Source: Apodemus sylvaticus (taxonomy: Eukaryota; Chordata; Mammalia; Rodentia; Muridae). Taken from it: a stretch of 64,000 nt of DNA. Below the pieces are notes generated by a model, which ran no database searches, had not been told where the DNA came from, and saw only the letters and a list, made by a program, of their open reading frames with translations. The DNA lies in contig NC_067473.1 of NCBI RefSeq assembly GCF_947179515.1, positions 77,054,936 to 77,118,935 on the forward strand. The letters are read 5' to 3'. Position numbers and translations under genes: made by a program. How positions within the stretch are numbered: position 1 is the stretch's first letter; each line of letters starts with the position of its first letter. Shown in pieces: positions 23,222-32,294 of the stretch.

Positions 23222-24033
23222 CCCGGCCGGTGCACGCGCCGCCATTTTGCCTACAGGAGCCAGAGTGCTCGGGAGGGCAGAGACTGCTAACAAGCGTAGC
23301 CTGAGGCTAACAAAACGGGGGTCTAGGCCCCAAAAGGCACAGGACTGACCCCAAGAACTGGGCGGCTTGGTGGGCCATCTGTGTGTCAACCAGCCCAGGA
23401 GGTTATTAGCACAACAGACTCTCCCGGTGCTTTCGCGGAGCGCGGACGCGCACGCCCGCCATCCGGGTCACCTGGCGGACCCAAATAACAGACATAGCCC
23501 TAGGGGAACTTTGCTCGGACCTTGGCCTCCCAGGCGTTTGCCTGGACTCAGGGCCCAGGCGACAAGGCTAACCTAGTGTGCGCCAGCCCGGTTGGGGAAA
23601 TCGGCTGCCCAGCGGAGTGAGCGGAGCACAGGGGAGGTCACAGCAACATTCACCTTCGGAGCTCCCTGGGGGTGCACACGGGTTCCATCTGGTCCACAGA
23701 CACAATCTGGGGCAAGGCCTCAGGCAGAAGCCCCCAGCTCAACTCTCTCCGCTTCAGATCAGCCTGGGTGGCCGCCACATCTCCAGGTCCCTCAAGAGGC
23801 TAGTGGGGGCTTCCGGGCGGCCAGCTGGGAGAAGTCGGTGTGCTCCAATAAATCCTGCGGGCCCCAGCGGGAGCCTTCAGGTGCCTGCTTCGGGATCTGA
23901 ACAGCCTGGACAACAGCACCCTGTCTATAGGCAGTGCAGAGTGTAAGCTGTGCACCAGAGGCCAACGGGGAAGGGGCAGCTTGCACTGGTGAGTCCAGCA
24001 CTGGCAAGACCAAGTAACACCAGTGAGAGCTAG
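22822..24033 (+). promoter_or_regulatory. L1 5' UTR with internal promoter, CpG-rich
   Basis: This 1.2-kb leader is far richer in G, C and CpG than its surroundings, as expected for the L1 5' UTR that holds the internal RNA polymerase II promoter. Two motifs match YY1 sites in reverse orientation: ccgccatctt at 23009-23018 and ccgccattttg at 23239-23249. Two diverged modules are visible: cctaggccc ... ggccatc ... cagccaggag ... cggtgc ... cgccat (23066-23250) and tctaggccc ... ggccatc ... cagcccaggag ... cggtgc ... cgccat (23322-23464). It is not made of the monomers usual in mouse L1. The exact transcription start was not determined; the element start is set by the TSD. Confidence 0.8.
23167..23219 (+). 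repeat. 53-nt T tract inside the L1 5' UTR
   Basis: Twelve T, G, ten T, G, then 29 T, sitting between cagccaggag and gccccggccggtgc. In the L1 RNA this would be a long U tract upstream of ORF1. No SINE body or TSD accompanies it. In the second, related module of the same UTR the equivalent place holds ordinary sequence (about 23402-23423). Confidence 0.95.
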
Positions 24034-25293
24034 ATGGCAAAAGGCAAACGCAGAAACGTCACTAACAGAAATCAAGGCAATATGGCAACATCTGAACCAA
24101 ATTCTCCTCTACCAGCAAGTCCTGGATACCCCATCACACCAGTAAAACAAGATTCGGATTTAAAATCACTGGTCATGATGCTGGTACAGGAACACATGAA
24201 GGACATTGAGGAGAAAATGGATCAAAAGTTAGAAGCCCTTGCAAGGGAAACACAAAAATCATTGAAAGAAATCCAGGAGAATACAAAAGCCAACAAGGAG
24301 GAAATGCAAAAAACACTTAAAGAAATACAGGAGAACTTTGCTCAACAGGCTGAGGTCATGAAAGACGAAACACAAAAATCTCTTAAAGAAATACAGGAGA
24401 ACTTTGGTCAACAGGCTGAGCTCATGAAAGAGGAAACACAAAAATCTCTTAAAGAATTACAGGAAAACACAAACATGCAAGGGAAGGAGCTAAGCAAAAC
24501 CATCCAGGATCTAAAATCAGAAGTAGAAACAACTAAGAAAACTCAAAGGGAGACAACTTTGGAGATAGAAAGCCTTGGGAAGAAATCAGGGGACAGAGAT
24601 GCAAATATCAACAACAGAATACAAGAGATAGAAGAAAGAATCTCAGATGCTGAAGATTCCATAGAAACCATGGACTCAACAGTTAAAGAAAATGCAAAGT
24701 GCAAAAAGCTTGTAACCCAAAATATCCAGGAAATCCAGGACACAATGAGAAGACCAAACCTAAGGATTATAGGCATAGATGAGAGTGAAGATTTACAACT
24801 TAAAGGGCCAGCAAATATCTTCAATAAAATTATGGAAGAAAACTTCCCTAACCTAAAGAGAGAGATGCCCATGAATATACAAGAAGCCTACAGAACTCCA
24901 AACAGACTGGACCAGAACAGAAATACTTCCCGTCACATAATAATCAAAACACCAAATGTTCTAAACAAAGAAAGAATACTAAAGGCAGTAAGAGAAAAAG
25001 GCCAAGTAACATATAAAGGAAGACCTATCAGAATCACAGCAGACTTTTCACCTGAGACTATGAAGGCTAGAAGGTCCTGGGCAGATCTCATGCAGACTCT
25101 AAGAGAACACAAATGCCAACCAAAACTACTATATCCAGCAAAACTCTCAATCACCATAGATGGAGAAACTAAGATATTTCACGACAAAACCAAGTTCACC
25201 CAATATCTATCCACAAACCCGGCCCTAAAAAGGATAATAGGAGGACAACACCATTACAAGGAGGGAAACTCCACCCTGAAAAAAGCAAGATAG
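24034..25293 (+). CDS. LINE-1 ORF1 protein (RNA-binding chaperone), intact
   Basis: This encodes a 419-residue ORF1p, which coats L1 RNA as a trimer, acts as a nucleic-acid chaperone and forms the cytoplasmic L1 RNP with ORF2p. A basic Ser/Pro-rich N terminus (residues 1-40) is followed by a long coiled coil (about 42-235), an RRM-like core (about 240-320, starting RRPNLRIIG) and a C-terminal domain (about 322-400) with the conserved REKGQVTYKG, ARRSW and LLYPAKLSI blocks. The coiled coil contains a direct repeat of 22 residues: 99-120 and 121-142 (QENFxQQAExMKxETQKSLKE), flanked by shorter related units. Mouse ORF1p is near 357-371 residues, so the extra length lies in this coiled coil, a region known to vary in length in rodent L1. 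The start ATG opens the conserved MAKGKR motif. No stop or frameshift. Confidence 0.97.
   Translation: MAKGKRRNVTNRNQGNMATSEPNSPLPASPGYPITPVKQDSDLKSLVMMLVQEHMKDIEEKMDQKLEALARETQKSLKEIQENTKANKEEMQKTLKEIQENFAQQAEVMKDETQKSLKEIQENFGQQAELMKEETQKSLKELQENTNMQGKELSKTIQDLKSEVETTKKTQRETTLEIESLGKKSGDRDANINNRIQEIEERISDAEDSIETMDSTVKENAKCKKLVTQNIQEIQDTMRRPNLRIIGIDESEDLQLKGPANIFNKIMEENFPNLKREMPMNIQEAYRTPNRLDQNRNTSRHIIIKTPNVLNKERILKAVREKGQVTYKGRPIRITADFSPETMKARRSWADLMQTLREHKCQPKLLYPAKLSITIDGETKIFHDKTKFTQYLSTNPALKRIIGGQHHYKEGNSTLKKAR
24328..24459 (+). repeat. 66-bp tandem duplication in ORF1 coiled coil
   Basis: Units 24328-24393 and 24394-24459 each encode 22 residues, differing at only a few codons (A/G, V/L, D/E, I/L). 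The length is a multiple of three, so the frame is kept, but 22 is not a multiple of seven, so the heptad register needs a small adjustment. Confidence 0.9.
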
Positions 25294-25352
25294 TAACCTT
25301 TCATCAAACCCAAAAGAAGTTAAGCAATCAAATTTAAAAAATAACGTCAAAA

Positions 25353-28300
25353 ATGATAGGAAGTAACAATCACTATTCCTTAATATCTCTTAACATCAAT
25401 GGACTCAATGCCCCAATAAAAAGACACAGACTAACTGACTGGATACGTAAACAGGACCCTACATTTTGCTGCTTACAGGAAACACACCTCAGGGTCAAAG
25501 ACAAACACTACCTTAGAGTAAAAGGCTGGAAGACAATTTTACAAGCAAATGGTCTCAGGAAACAAGCTGGAGTAGCCATTTTAATATCAGATAAAATTGA
25601 CTTTCAACCCAAAGTCATCAAAAGAGACTCTGAGGGACACTTCTTGCTGGTCAAAGGAAAAATACAACAAGAAGAACTCTCAATCCTGAACATCTATGCT
25701 CCAAATGCAAGGGCACCCTCTTTCATAAAAGGAACTTTATTAAAACTCAAAGCACACATTACACCTAACACAATAATTGTGGGTGACTTCAACACTGCAC
25801 TTTCCTCAATGGACCGATCAGGAAAACAGAAACTAAACAAGGACACAATGAAACTAATTGAAGCTTTGGACCAATTAGACTTAACTGATATATATAGAAC
25901 ATTCTATCCTAAAACAAAAGAATATACCTTTTTTTCAGCACCTCATGGTACCTTCTCCAAAATCGACCATATAATTGGTCACAAGACAGACCTCAACAAA
26001 TATAAAAAGATAGAACTAATCCCATGCCTCCTATCTGATCACTATGGAATAAAAGTGGTCTTCAATAGCAACAGAAACAACAGAAAACCCACATACACGT
26101 GGAAATTGAACAATACTCTACTCAATGACACCTTGGTCAAGGAAGAAATAAAGAAAGAAATTAAAGACTTTTTAGAACACAATGAAAATGAAAACACAAC
26201 ATACCCAAATCTATGGGACACAATGAAAGCAGTGCTAAGAGGAAAACTCATAGCCCTGAGTGCCTCCAAAAAGAAAATGGAGAGAGCATACATTACCAAC
26301 TTAATGACACACCTGAAAGCCCTAGAACAAAAAGAAGCTATTTCACCCAGGAGGAGTAGAAGGCAGGAAATCATCAAACTCAGGGCCGAAATCAATCAAG
26401 TAGAAACAAAGAGAACCATACAAAAAATCAACAAAACTAGGAGCTGGTTCTTTGAGAAAATCAACAAGATAGATAAACCCTTAGCCAGACTGACCAAAGG
26501 GCACAGAGAAAGTATCCAAATTAACAAACTTAGAAATGAAAAGGGAGACATAACAACGGAAACTGAGGAAATCCAAAAAATCATCAGATCCTACTACAAG
26601 AGCCTGTACTCAACACAACTGGAGAATCTGGAGGAAATGGACAATTTCCTTGACAGATACCAAATACCAAAATTAAATCAGGACCAACTAGACCATCTAA
26701 ACAGTCCCATAAAGCCTAAAGAAATAGAAGGAGTCATAGAAAGTCTTCCAACCAAAAAAAGCACAGGACCAGATGGTTTCAGTGCAGAATTCTACCAGAC
26801 CTTCAAAGAAGAGTTAACACCAATACTCTTCAAACTATTCCACAAAATAGAAACAGAAGGAACACTACCCAATTCCTTCTACGAAGCCACAATTACGCTG
26901 ATACCAAAGCCACACAAAGATCCAACAAAGAAAGAGAACTTCAGACCAATTTCCCTTATGAACATCGATGCAAAAATACTCAACAAAATTCTTGCCAACC
27001 GAATCCAAGAACACATCAAAACGATCATCCACCATGATCAAGTAGGCTTTATCCCGGGAATGCAGGGTTGGTTCAATATACGGAAATCCATCAATACAAT
27101 CCACTACATAAACAAACTCAAAGAACAAAACCACATGGTCATTTCATTGGATGCTGAAAAAGCATTTGACAAAATTCAGCATCCTTTCATGCTTAAAGTC
27201 TTGGAGAGAACAGGAATTCAAGGCCCATACCTAAACATAGTAAAAGCAATATACAGCAAACCGGTAGCCAGCATCAAACTAAACGGAGAGAAACTTGAAG
27301 CAATCCCACTGAAATCAGGGACCAGACAAGGCTGCCCCCTTTCTCCTTATCTTTTCAATATTGTACTTGAGGTACTAGCTCGGGCAATTCGACAACATAA
27401 GGAGGTCAAAGGGATACAAATTAGAAAGGAGGAAGTCAAACTATCATTATTTGCAGACGACATGATCGTCTACCTAAGTGACCCAAAGAACTCCACTAGA
27501 GAGCTCCTACAGCTGATAAACAACTTCAGCAAAGTGGCAGGTTACAAAATCAACTCAAGCAAATCAGTGGCCTTCCTATACTCAAAGGATAAGCAGGCTG
27601 AGAAAGAAATTAGGGAAATGACCCCCTTCACAATAGCCACAAACAGTATAAAGTATCTTGGGGTGACTCTTACCAAACATGCGAAAGATCTGTATGGCAA
27701 GAACTTCAAGACTCTGAAGAAGGAAATGGAAGAAGACCTCAAAAAATGGGAAAACCTCCCATGCTCATGGATCGGTAGAATCAATATAGTTAAAATGGCC
27801 ATTTTGCCTAAAGCACTATACAGATTCAATGCAATACCCATCAAAATCCCAACTCAATTCTTCACAGAGTTAGAAAGAGCAATTATCAAATTCATCTGGA
27901 ACAACAAAAAACCCAGGATAGCTAAAACTATTCTCAGCAACAAAAGAAAATCTGGGGGAATCAGTATCCCTGACCTCAAGCAATACTACAGAGCAATAGT
28001 GTTAAAAACTGCATGGTATTGGTACAGTGACAGGCAGGAGGATCAATGGAACAGGATTGAAGATCCAGAAATGAACCCACACACCTATGGCCACTTGATC
28101 CTCGACAAAGAGGCTGAAAACATCCAATGGAAAAAAGATAGCCTTTTCAACAAATGGTGCTGGTTCAACTGGAGGTCAGCATGCAGAAGAATGCGAATTG
28201 ATCCATCCTTGTCTCCTTGTACTAAGCTCAAATCCAAATGGATCAAGGACCTCCACATAAAGCCAGACACTCTGAAGCTAATAGAAAAGAAACTGGGGAA

Positions 28301-29177
28301 GACCCTTGAGGACATCGGTACAGGGAGAAAGTTTCTGAACAGAACACCAATAGCGTATGCTCTAAGAGCAAGAATTGACAAATGGGACCTCATAAGGTTA
28401 CAGAGTTTCTGTAAGGCAAAGGACACCATCAAGAGGACAGATCGGCAACCAACAAATTGGGAAAAGATCTTCACCAATCCTACATCAGATAGAGGGCTAA
28501 TATCCAATATATATAAAGAACTCAAGAAGTTAGACTCCAGAAAACCGAACAACCCTATTAAAAAATGGGGTACAGAGTTAAACAAAGAATTCTCACCTGA
28601 AGAACTTCGGATGGCAGAGAAGCATCTTAAAAAATGCTCCACTTCATTAGTCATTAGGGAAATGCAAATCAAAACAACCCTAAGATTTCATCTTACACCA
28701 GTCAGAATGGCTAAGATTAAAAATTCAGGAGACAGCAGGTGTTGGAGAGGGTGCGGAGAAAGAGGAACACTCCTCCACTGCTGGTGGGGTTGCAAATTGG
28801 TACAACCACTCTGGAAAGCAGTCTGGCGGTTCCTCCGAAAACTGGGCACCTCACTTCCAGAAGATCCTGCTATACCACTCCTGGGCATATACCCAGAGGA
28901 TTCCCCACCATGTAATAAGGATATATGCTCTACTATGTTCATAGCAGCCCTATTTATAATTGCCAGATGCTGGAAAGAACCCAGGTATCCCTCAACAGAA
29001 GAGTGGATACAAAAAATGTGGTATATCTACACAATGGAGTACTATTCAGCCATTAGAAACAATGAATTCATGAAATTCTTAGGCAAATGGATGGAGCTAG
29101 AGAACATCATACTAAGTGAGGTAACCCAGACTCAAAAGGTGAATCATGGTATGCACTCACTAATAAGTGGTTATTAA
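25353..29177 (+). CDS. LINE-1 ORF2 protein (endonuclease and reverse transcriptase), intact
   Basis: This encodes a 1274-residue ORF2p, which nicks target DNA and reverse-transcribes L1 RNA from the nick. The N-terminal APE-like endonuclease (about 1-238) keeps N14, E43 (QETHL), D145 (VGDFN), D205 (KIDH), D229 and H230. A PIP-box-like motif (I407, I411, Y414, Y415) matches the PCNA-binding site known in human ORF2p. The reverse transcriptase (about 500-770) has D600 (SLDAEKAFD) and the FADD motif at 700-703. The C-terminal cysteine-rich motif has C1130, C1134, H1142, C1143 and C1147. All positions agree with human numbering where known. It starts 59 bp after the ORF1 stop; the chosen ATG (MIGSNN) is the first in frame after an upstream stop. 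Length is close to mouse ORF2p. No disabling change seen. Confidence 0.97.
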   Translation: MIGSNNHYSLISLNINGLNAPIKRHRLTDWIRKQDPTFCCLQETHLRVKDKHYLRVKGWKTILQANGLRKQAGVAILISDKIDFQPKVIKRDSEGHFLLVKGKIQQEELSILNIYAPNARAPSFIKGTLLKLKAHITPNTIIVGDFNTALSSMDRSGKQKLNKDTMKLIEALDQLDLTDIYRTFYPKTKEYTFFSAPHGTFSKIDHIIGHKTDLNKYKKIELIPCLLSDHYGIKVVFNSNRNNRKPTYTWKLNNTLLNDTLVKEEIKKEIKDFLEHNENENTTYPNLWDTMKAVLRGKLIALSASKKKMERAYITNLMTHLKALEQKEAISPRRSRRQEIIKLRAEINQVETKRTIQKINKTRSWFFEKINKIDKPLARLTKGHRESIQINKLRNEKGDITTETEEIQKIIRSYYKSLYSTQLENLEEMDNFLDRYQIPKLNQDQLDHLNSPIKPKEIEGVIESLPTKKSTGPDGFSAEFYQTFKEELTPILFKLFHKIETEGTLPNSFYEATITLIPKPHKDPTKKENFRPISLMNIDAKILNKILANRIQEHIKTIIHHDQVGFIPGMQGWFNIRKSINTIHYINKLKEQNHMVISLDAEKAFDKIQHPFMLKVLERTGIQGPYLNIVKAIYSKPVASIKLNGEKLEAIPLKSGTRQGCPLSPYLFNIVLEVLARAIRQHKEVKGIQIRKEEVKLSLFADDMIVYLSDPKNSTRELLQLINNFSKVAGYKINSSKSVAFLYSKDKQAEKEIREMTPFTIATNSIKYLGVTLTKHAKDLYGKNFKTLKKEMEEDLKKWENLPCSWIGRINIVKMAILPKALYRFNAIPIKIPTQFFTELERAIIKFIWNNKKPRIAKTILSNKRKSGGISIPDLKQYYRAIVLKTAWYWYSDRQEDQWNRIEDPEMNPHTYGHLILDKEAENIQWKKDSLFNKWCWFNWRSACRRMRIDPSLSPCTKLKSKWIKDLHIKPDTLKLIEKKLGKTLEDIGTGRKFLNRTPIAYALRARIDKWDLIRLQSFCKAKDTIKRTDRQPTNWEKIFTNPTSDRGLISNIYKELKKLDSRKPNNPIKKWGTELNKEFSPEELRMAEKHLKKCSTSLVIREMQIKTTLRFHLTPVRMAKIKNSGDSRCWRGCGERGTLLHCWWGCKLVQPLWKAVWRFLRKLGTSLPEDPAIPLLGIYPEDSPPCNKDICSTMFIAALFIIARCWKEPRYPSTEEWIQKMWYIYTMEYYSAIRNNEFMKFLGKWMELENIILSEVTQTQKVNHGMHSLISGY

Positions 29178-29450
29178 CCTAGAAAACTGGAATACCCAAA
29201 GCATAATCCACACATCAAATGAGATACAAGAAGAAAGCAGGAGTGGTCCCTGGTTCTGGAAAGACTCAGTGAAACAGTATTTGGCAAAACCAGAACGGGG
29301 AACTGGGAAGGGGTGGGAGGGAGGACAGGGGAAGAGAAGGGGGCTTACGGGACTTTCGGGGAGTGGGGGGGGGCTAGAAAAGGGGAAATCATTTGAAATG
29401 TAAATAAATTATATCAAAAAAAAAAAAAAGACAAAAAAAAAAAAAAAAAA
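29178..29450 (+). other. L1 3' UTR with G-rich polypurine tract, AATAAA and poly(A)
   Basis: The short UTR holds a G-rich purine tract (29282-29395) with several runs of three to nine G, able to form G-quadruplexes, a conserved but sequence-variable trait of mammalian L1 3' UTRs. An AATAAA lies at 29403-29408. The A tract at 29416-29450 is interrupted once by gac. Because L1 sequence continues beyond it, this poly(A) was probably templated rather than added at this insertion. Confidence 0.9.
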
Positions 29451-30486
29451 GAATTGACAAATGGGACCTCATAAAATTACAAAGTTTCTGTAAGGCAAAG
29501 GACACTGTCAAAAGGACAAAACGGCAATCATCAAATTGGGAAAGGATATTCACCAACCCCACATCTGATAGAGGGCTAATATCCAATATATACAAAGAAC
29601 TCAAGAAGTTAGACCCCAGGGAACCAAATAACCCTATTAAAAATGGGGGTCCAGATCTTAACAAAGAATTTTCACCTGAAGAAATTCAGATGGCCGTGAG
29701 ACACCTTAAGAAGTGCTCAACATCATTAGTCATTAGGAAATGCAGATCAAAACAACCCTGAGATTTCACCTTACACCAGTCAGAATGGCTAAAGTCAAAA
29801 ACTCAGGAGACAGCAGGTGTTGGTGAGGATGTGGAGAAAGAGGAACACTCCTCCACTGCTGGTGGGGCTGTAAGATGGTACAACCACTGTGGAAATCAGT
29901 CTGGAGGTTCCTCAGAAAACTGGACATGAGACTTCCTGGGCATATACCCAAAGGATTCCCCGGCATGCAATAAAGACACATGCTCCATTATGTTCATAGC
30001 AGCCTTATTTATAATAGCCAGAAGCTGGAAAGAACCCAGATGCCCCTCAAAGGAGGAATGGATACAGAAAATGTGGTATATTTACACAATGGAATACTAC
30101 TTAGCAATTAGAAACAATGAATTCACAAAATTTTTAGGCAAATGGATTGATCTGGAAAATATCATCCTAAGTGAGGTAACCCAATCACAAAAGAATACAC
30201 ATGGAATGCAATCTCTGATAAGTGGATATTAATTAGCCCAGAAGCCCTGAATACCCAAGGCACAAATTGCATAACAAATGACTCCCATGAAGAAGTATGC
30301 AGAGGGTCCTGATCCTGGAAAGGATTGATCTAGCATGGGAAAGGAATATAAGGACAGAGAAAAAAGAGGGAGGTGATTGGAGAATGGATGGAGAGAAGAA
30401 AGTTTATGGGACATATGGGGAGGGGGGATCCAGGAAAGGGGAAATCATTTGGAATGTAAACAGAGAATATAGAAAATAAAAATATA

Positions 30487-30490
<4 letters not shown>
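29451..30490 (+). pseudogene. Second, truncated L1 3' end (ORF2 C terminus + 3' UTR), different subfamily
   Basis: It starts at gaattgacaaatggg, equivalent to about residue 1007 of ORF2 (position 28372 in the intact copy), and runs through the 3' UTR to aaaataaaaatat. Compared with the intact copy it has many substitutions, frame breaks (for example a lost base near 29740 and a shortened segment near 29930) and a different 3' UTR. At the place of the usual AATAAA it reads aacaga; a new AATAAA lies at 30475-30480. It is therefore an older L1 from another subfamily, carried along with the intact L1. Confidence 0.92.
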
Positions 30491-30513
<23 letters not shown>

Positions 30514-30517
<4 letters not shown>

Positions 30518-30529
30518 TTACCAGATGCC
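30514..30529. repeat. 16-bp TSD, right copy, of the composite L1 insertion
   Basis: agaattaccagatgcc directly after the second poly(A). The first A is ambiguous with the A tail, so 15-16 bp. Confidence 0.95.
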
Positions 30530-30841
30530 ACTAACTGCTTCTTCTGCTGAGCCTTCTTTGAATGACAATATGTTGCAGTCATTGTATCATTACATCGCTG
30601 CATTACATGGGGCCTGGGGTATGCAGGGCAGAGTTAAGGAGGAACCTGTATTTAAGGAACAGCGCCCACACCTGGCCTCGTTCTGAATCACAGGAGCCTG
30701 GTCTAGATCCTGTAACTCTAGCATAACATGGGGAAAGTTTCCTGAAAGCAAGGACCGTGATGTTTTACTCTCACTGCTGTGTCCCAAACACTAAAAACAA
30801 TAATATACTCATTTTAGGCTCTGAATTGAGTATTAAATTCT

Positions 30842-30883
<42 letters not shown>

Positions 30884-31295
30884 AATATATTATAAGACAT
30901 GTGTGGTTTTCTTTTTTTAATGAAAATAAAAACATCATGATCTAGGCAAGGAGAGGGACTGGAGAAGAGGTCTGGGGACTTTGGGAGGACAAAGCTGAGT
31001 CTCGCAGAGGTGGAGTGGCTTGTCCCTGACCACATCAAGTATCTCTGTCCCAAGGCACCCAGCCCTTCCCACTGCAGCTCCCATCTTACCATGCCTTCCT
31101 CCGGTGAAGAAATGCTCACGGAGTGCTCTGAGACAGAGCAAGAGGCCATGCTGGAGTCAGCATCCTCCTGGATCTAGTCTCTCTGTTCCCCCAGAGGATG
31201 CCAGGACTGAGAACAAGCCACCACATGATCAGAACAAGCAGAAGGCCAGGTTTCAATGCTCAACCCTGAAATTCATGCTTCGGTCACACTTGCTA
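30530..31295. other. Unique DNA with a (GT)n run
   Basis: A (GT)n microsatellite occupies 30845-30881. No gene recognised; the remaining open frames have no motif. Confidence 0.5.
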
Positions 31296-31383
31296 GGTCT
31301 CTCTGAGCAGACCTGGCTGGCCTTGAACTGGCAATCCTCCTGCTCCAGCTTCCTGAGGGCTGGGATTCCACCACACCCAGCTT
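31296..31383 (-). repeat. B1 SINE, partial
   Basis: The plus strand reads gacctggctggccttgaactgg, caatcctcctgctcc, gggctgggattccaccacacccagct, the complement of a shortened B1. Confidence 0.75.
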
Positions 31384-32294
31384 ACAGCTCTTCATTTGTG
31401 CTCTTGGTCCCAGCCAGCCCATGAATATCGGGACTGAATGATATGCAAGTAGATGGAGAACCTGATGATTCTGGGAACCCCATTTTCAAAAGGATCCCAA
31501 ATAAATCCCTGCCCAACGAGTGAGCAGAGGCATGGTCCTGTTCAAAGCAGTTGTCACTAGTTTCAGAAAGGTGAATCCTGTGTCTCGCTCAGAGAAACTT
31601 ATTCCTGAATTCCTTCAACACTCCTAGGAATATCCACAGTGACCTGAAGCAGGAGATTCCATTTTTATTGTCTTCATACTCATAGCTATAGTGCTGTGAT
31701 TGGCCATAAAATTATCTAGCACTTTCTCCTTCATCCATTGACTACATCTGTACTTTCCCAAAGGAAATCCCACTAGTTGGCCACACATTGGATGGAAACT
31801 CTTCCCTTATGCTTTTTTTCTTATTCTAGATTTATATCAGCCATTAATTTGCAGAATGAGTGACCCTTGGCTTAATAGTTGGAGGACATAAAATTAAGTA
31901 AATTGAGCCTGCAATAAGGATACTATTTTAGTAATTTTGTAATGTTCCATGTATCATGTGACTATGTGGATATGGAACATGAATAGCTAGTTATTTTTCC
32001 ATTACTATTTTTACACTAACAGGATGACAGAAAATTCAGGATAAAAAGAAACGGGAGAAAAATAAGCTAATAGATATAGAAGTATCTAAACTGTGTGGAG
32101 GGTTATTCTAGCTGAGATCTTTATAACTGTTATAGTCTAAGATAACAAGAAAGCGGGCACTTGTTTTGTTTAGCTTTAAAATCAACATTTTCATGGATAA
32201 CTAACATTTAGCTACATCTGTCTTTGAGGTTAGCAGCATATGAATGAGGAGGGGTTTACTCTTCACAGAATCTTATTCCTAAAAATAAGGTCCT
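31384..32294. other. Unassigned DNA with a copy of a local repeat
   Basis: Positions 31673-31815 match 37703-37845 at roughly 80 percent (shared phrases ttcatccattgacta and cacacattggatggaaactc). No gene recognised. Confidence 0.55.

Larger units (their letters stand above)
22822..30513 (+). mobile_element. Composite L1 insertion: full-length L1 plus a second L1 3' end in one TSD
   Basis: The order is 5' UTR (22822-24033), ORF1 (24034-25293), spacer, ORF2 (25353-29177), 3' UTR (29178-29415), an internal poly(A) interrupted by one gac (29416-29450), then a 5'-truncated L1 3' end of another subfamily (29451-30490) with its own poly(A) to 30513. Only the outer ends are flanked by the perfect 16-bp duplication, so the whole 7.7 kb appears to have entered as one unit. 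A transcript reading through the weak first polyadenylation site of its source locus (3' transduction), or template jumping between two L1 RNAs, would explain this. Both ORFs are open, so the element may be active. Confidence 0.93.

Noticed and set aside
23006..23389. Minus-strand frame with a poly-lysine run
   Set aside because: It is the antisense reading of the T tract in the L1 5' UTR, not a gene.
28085..28672. 195-residue minus-strand frame
   Set aside because: Antisense shadow of L1 ORF2; its composition follows the sense codons.
29450..29465. agaattgacaaatggg after the first poly(A) as the right TSD of the intact L1
   Set aside because: It matches the left flank at only 11 of 16 positions and is ordinary L1 ORF2 sequence (same as 28371-28386); the copy at 30514 matches 16 of 16.
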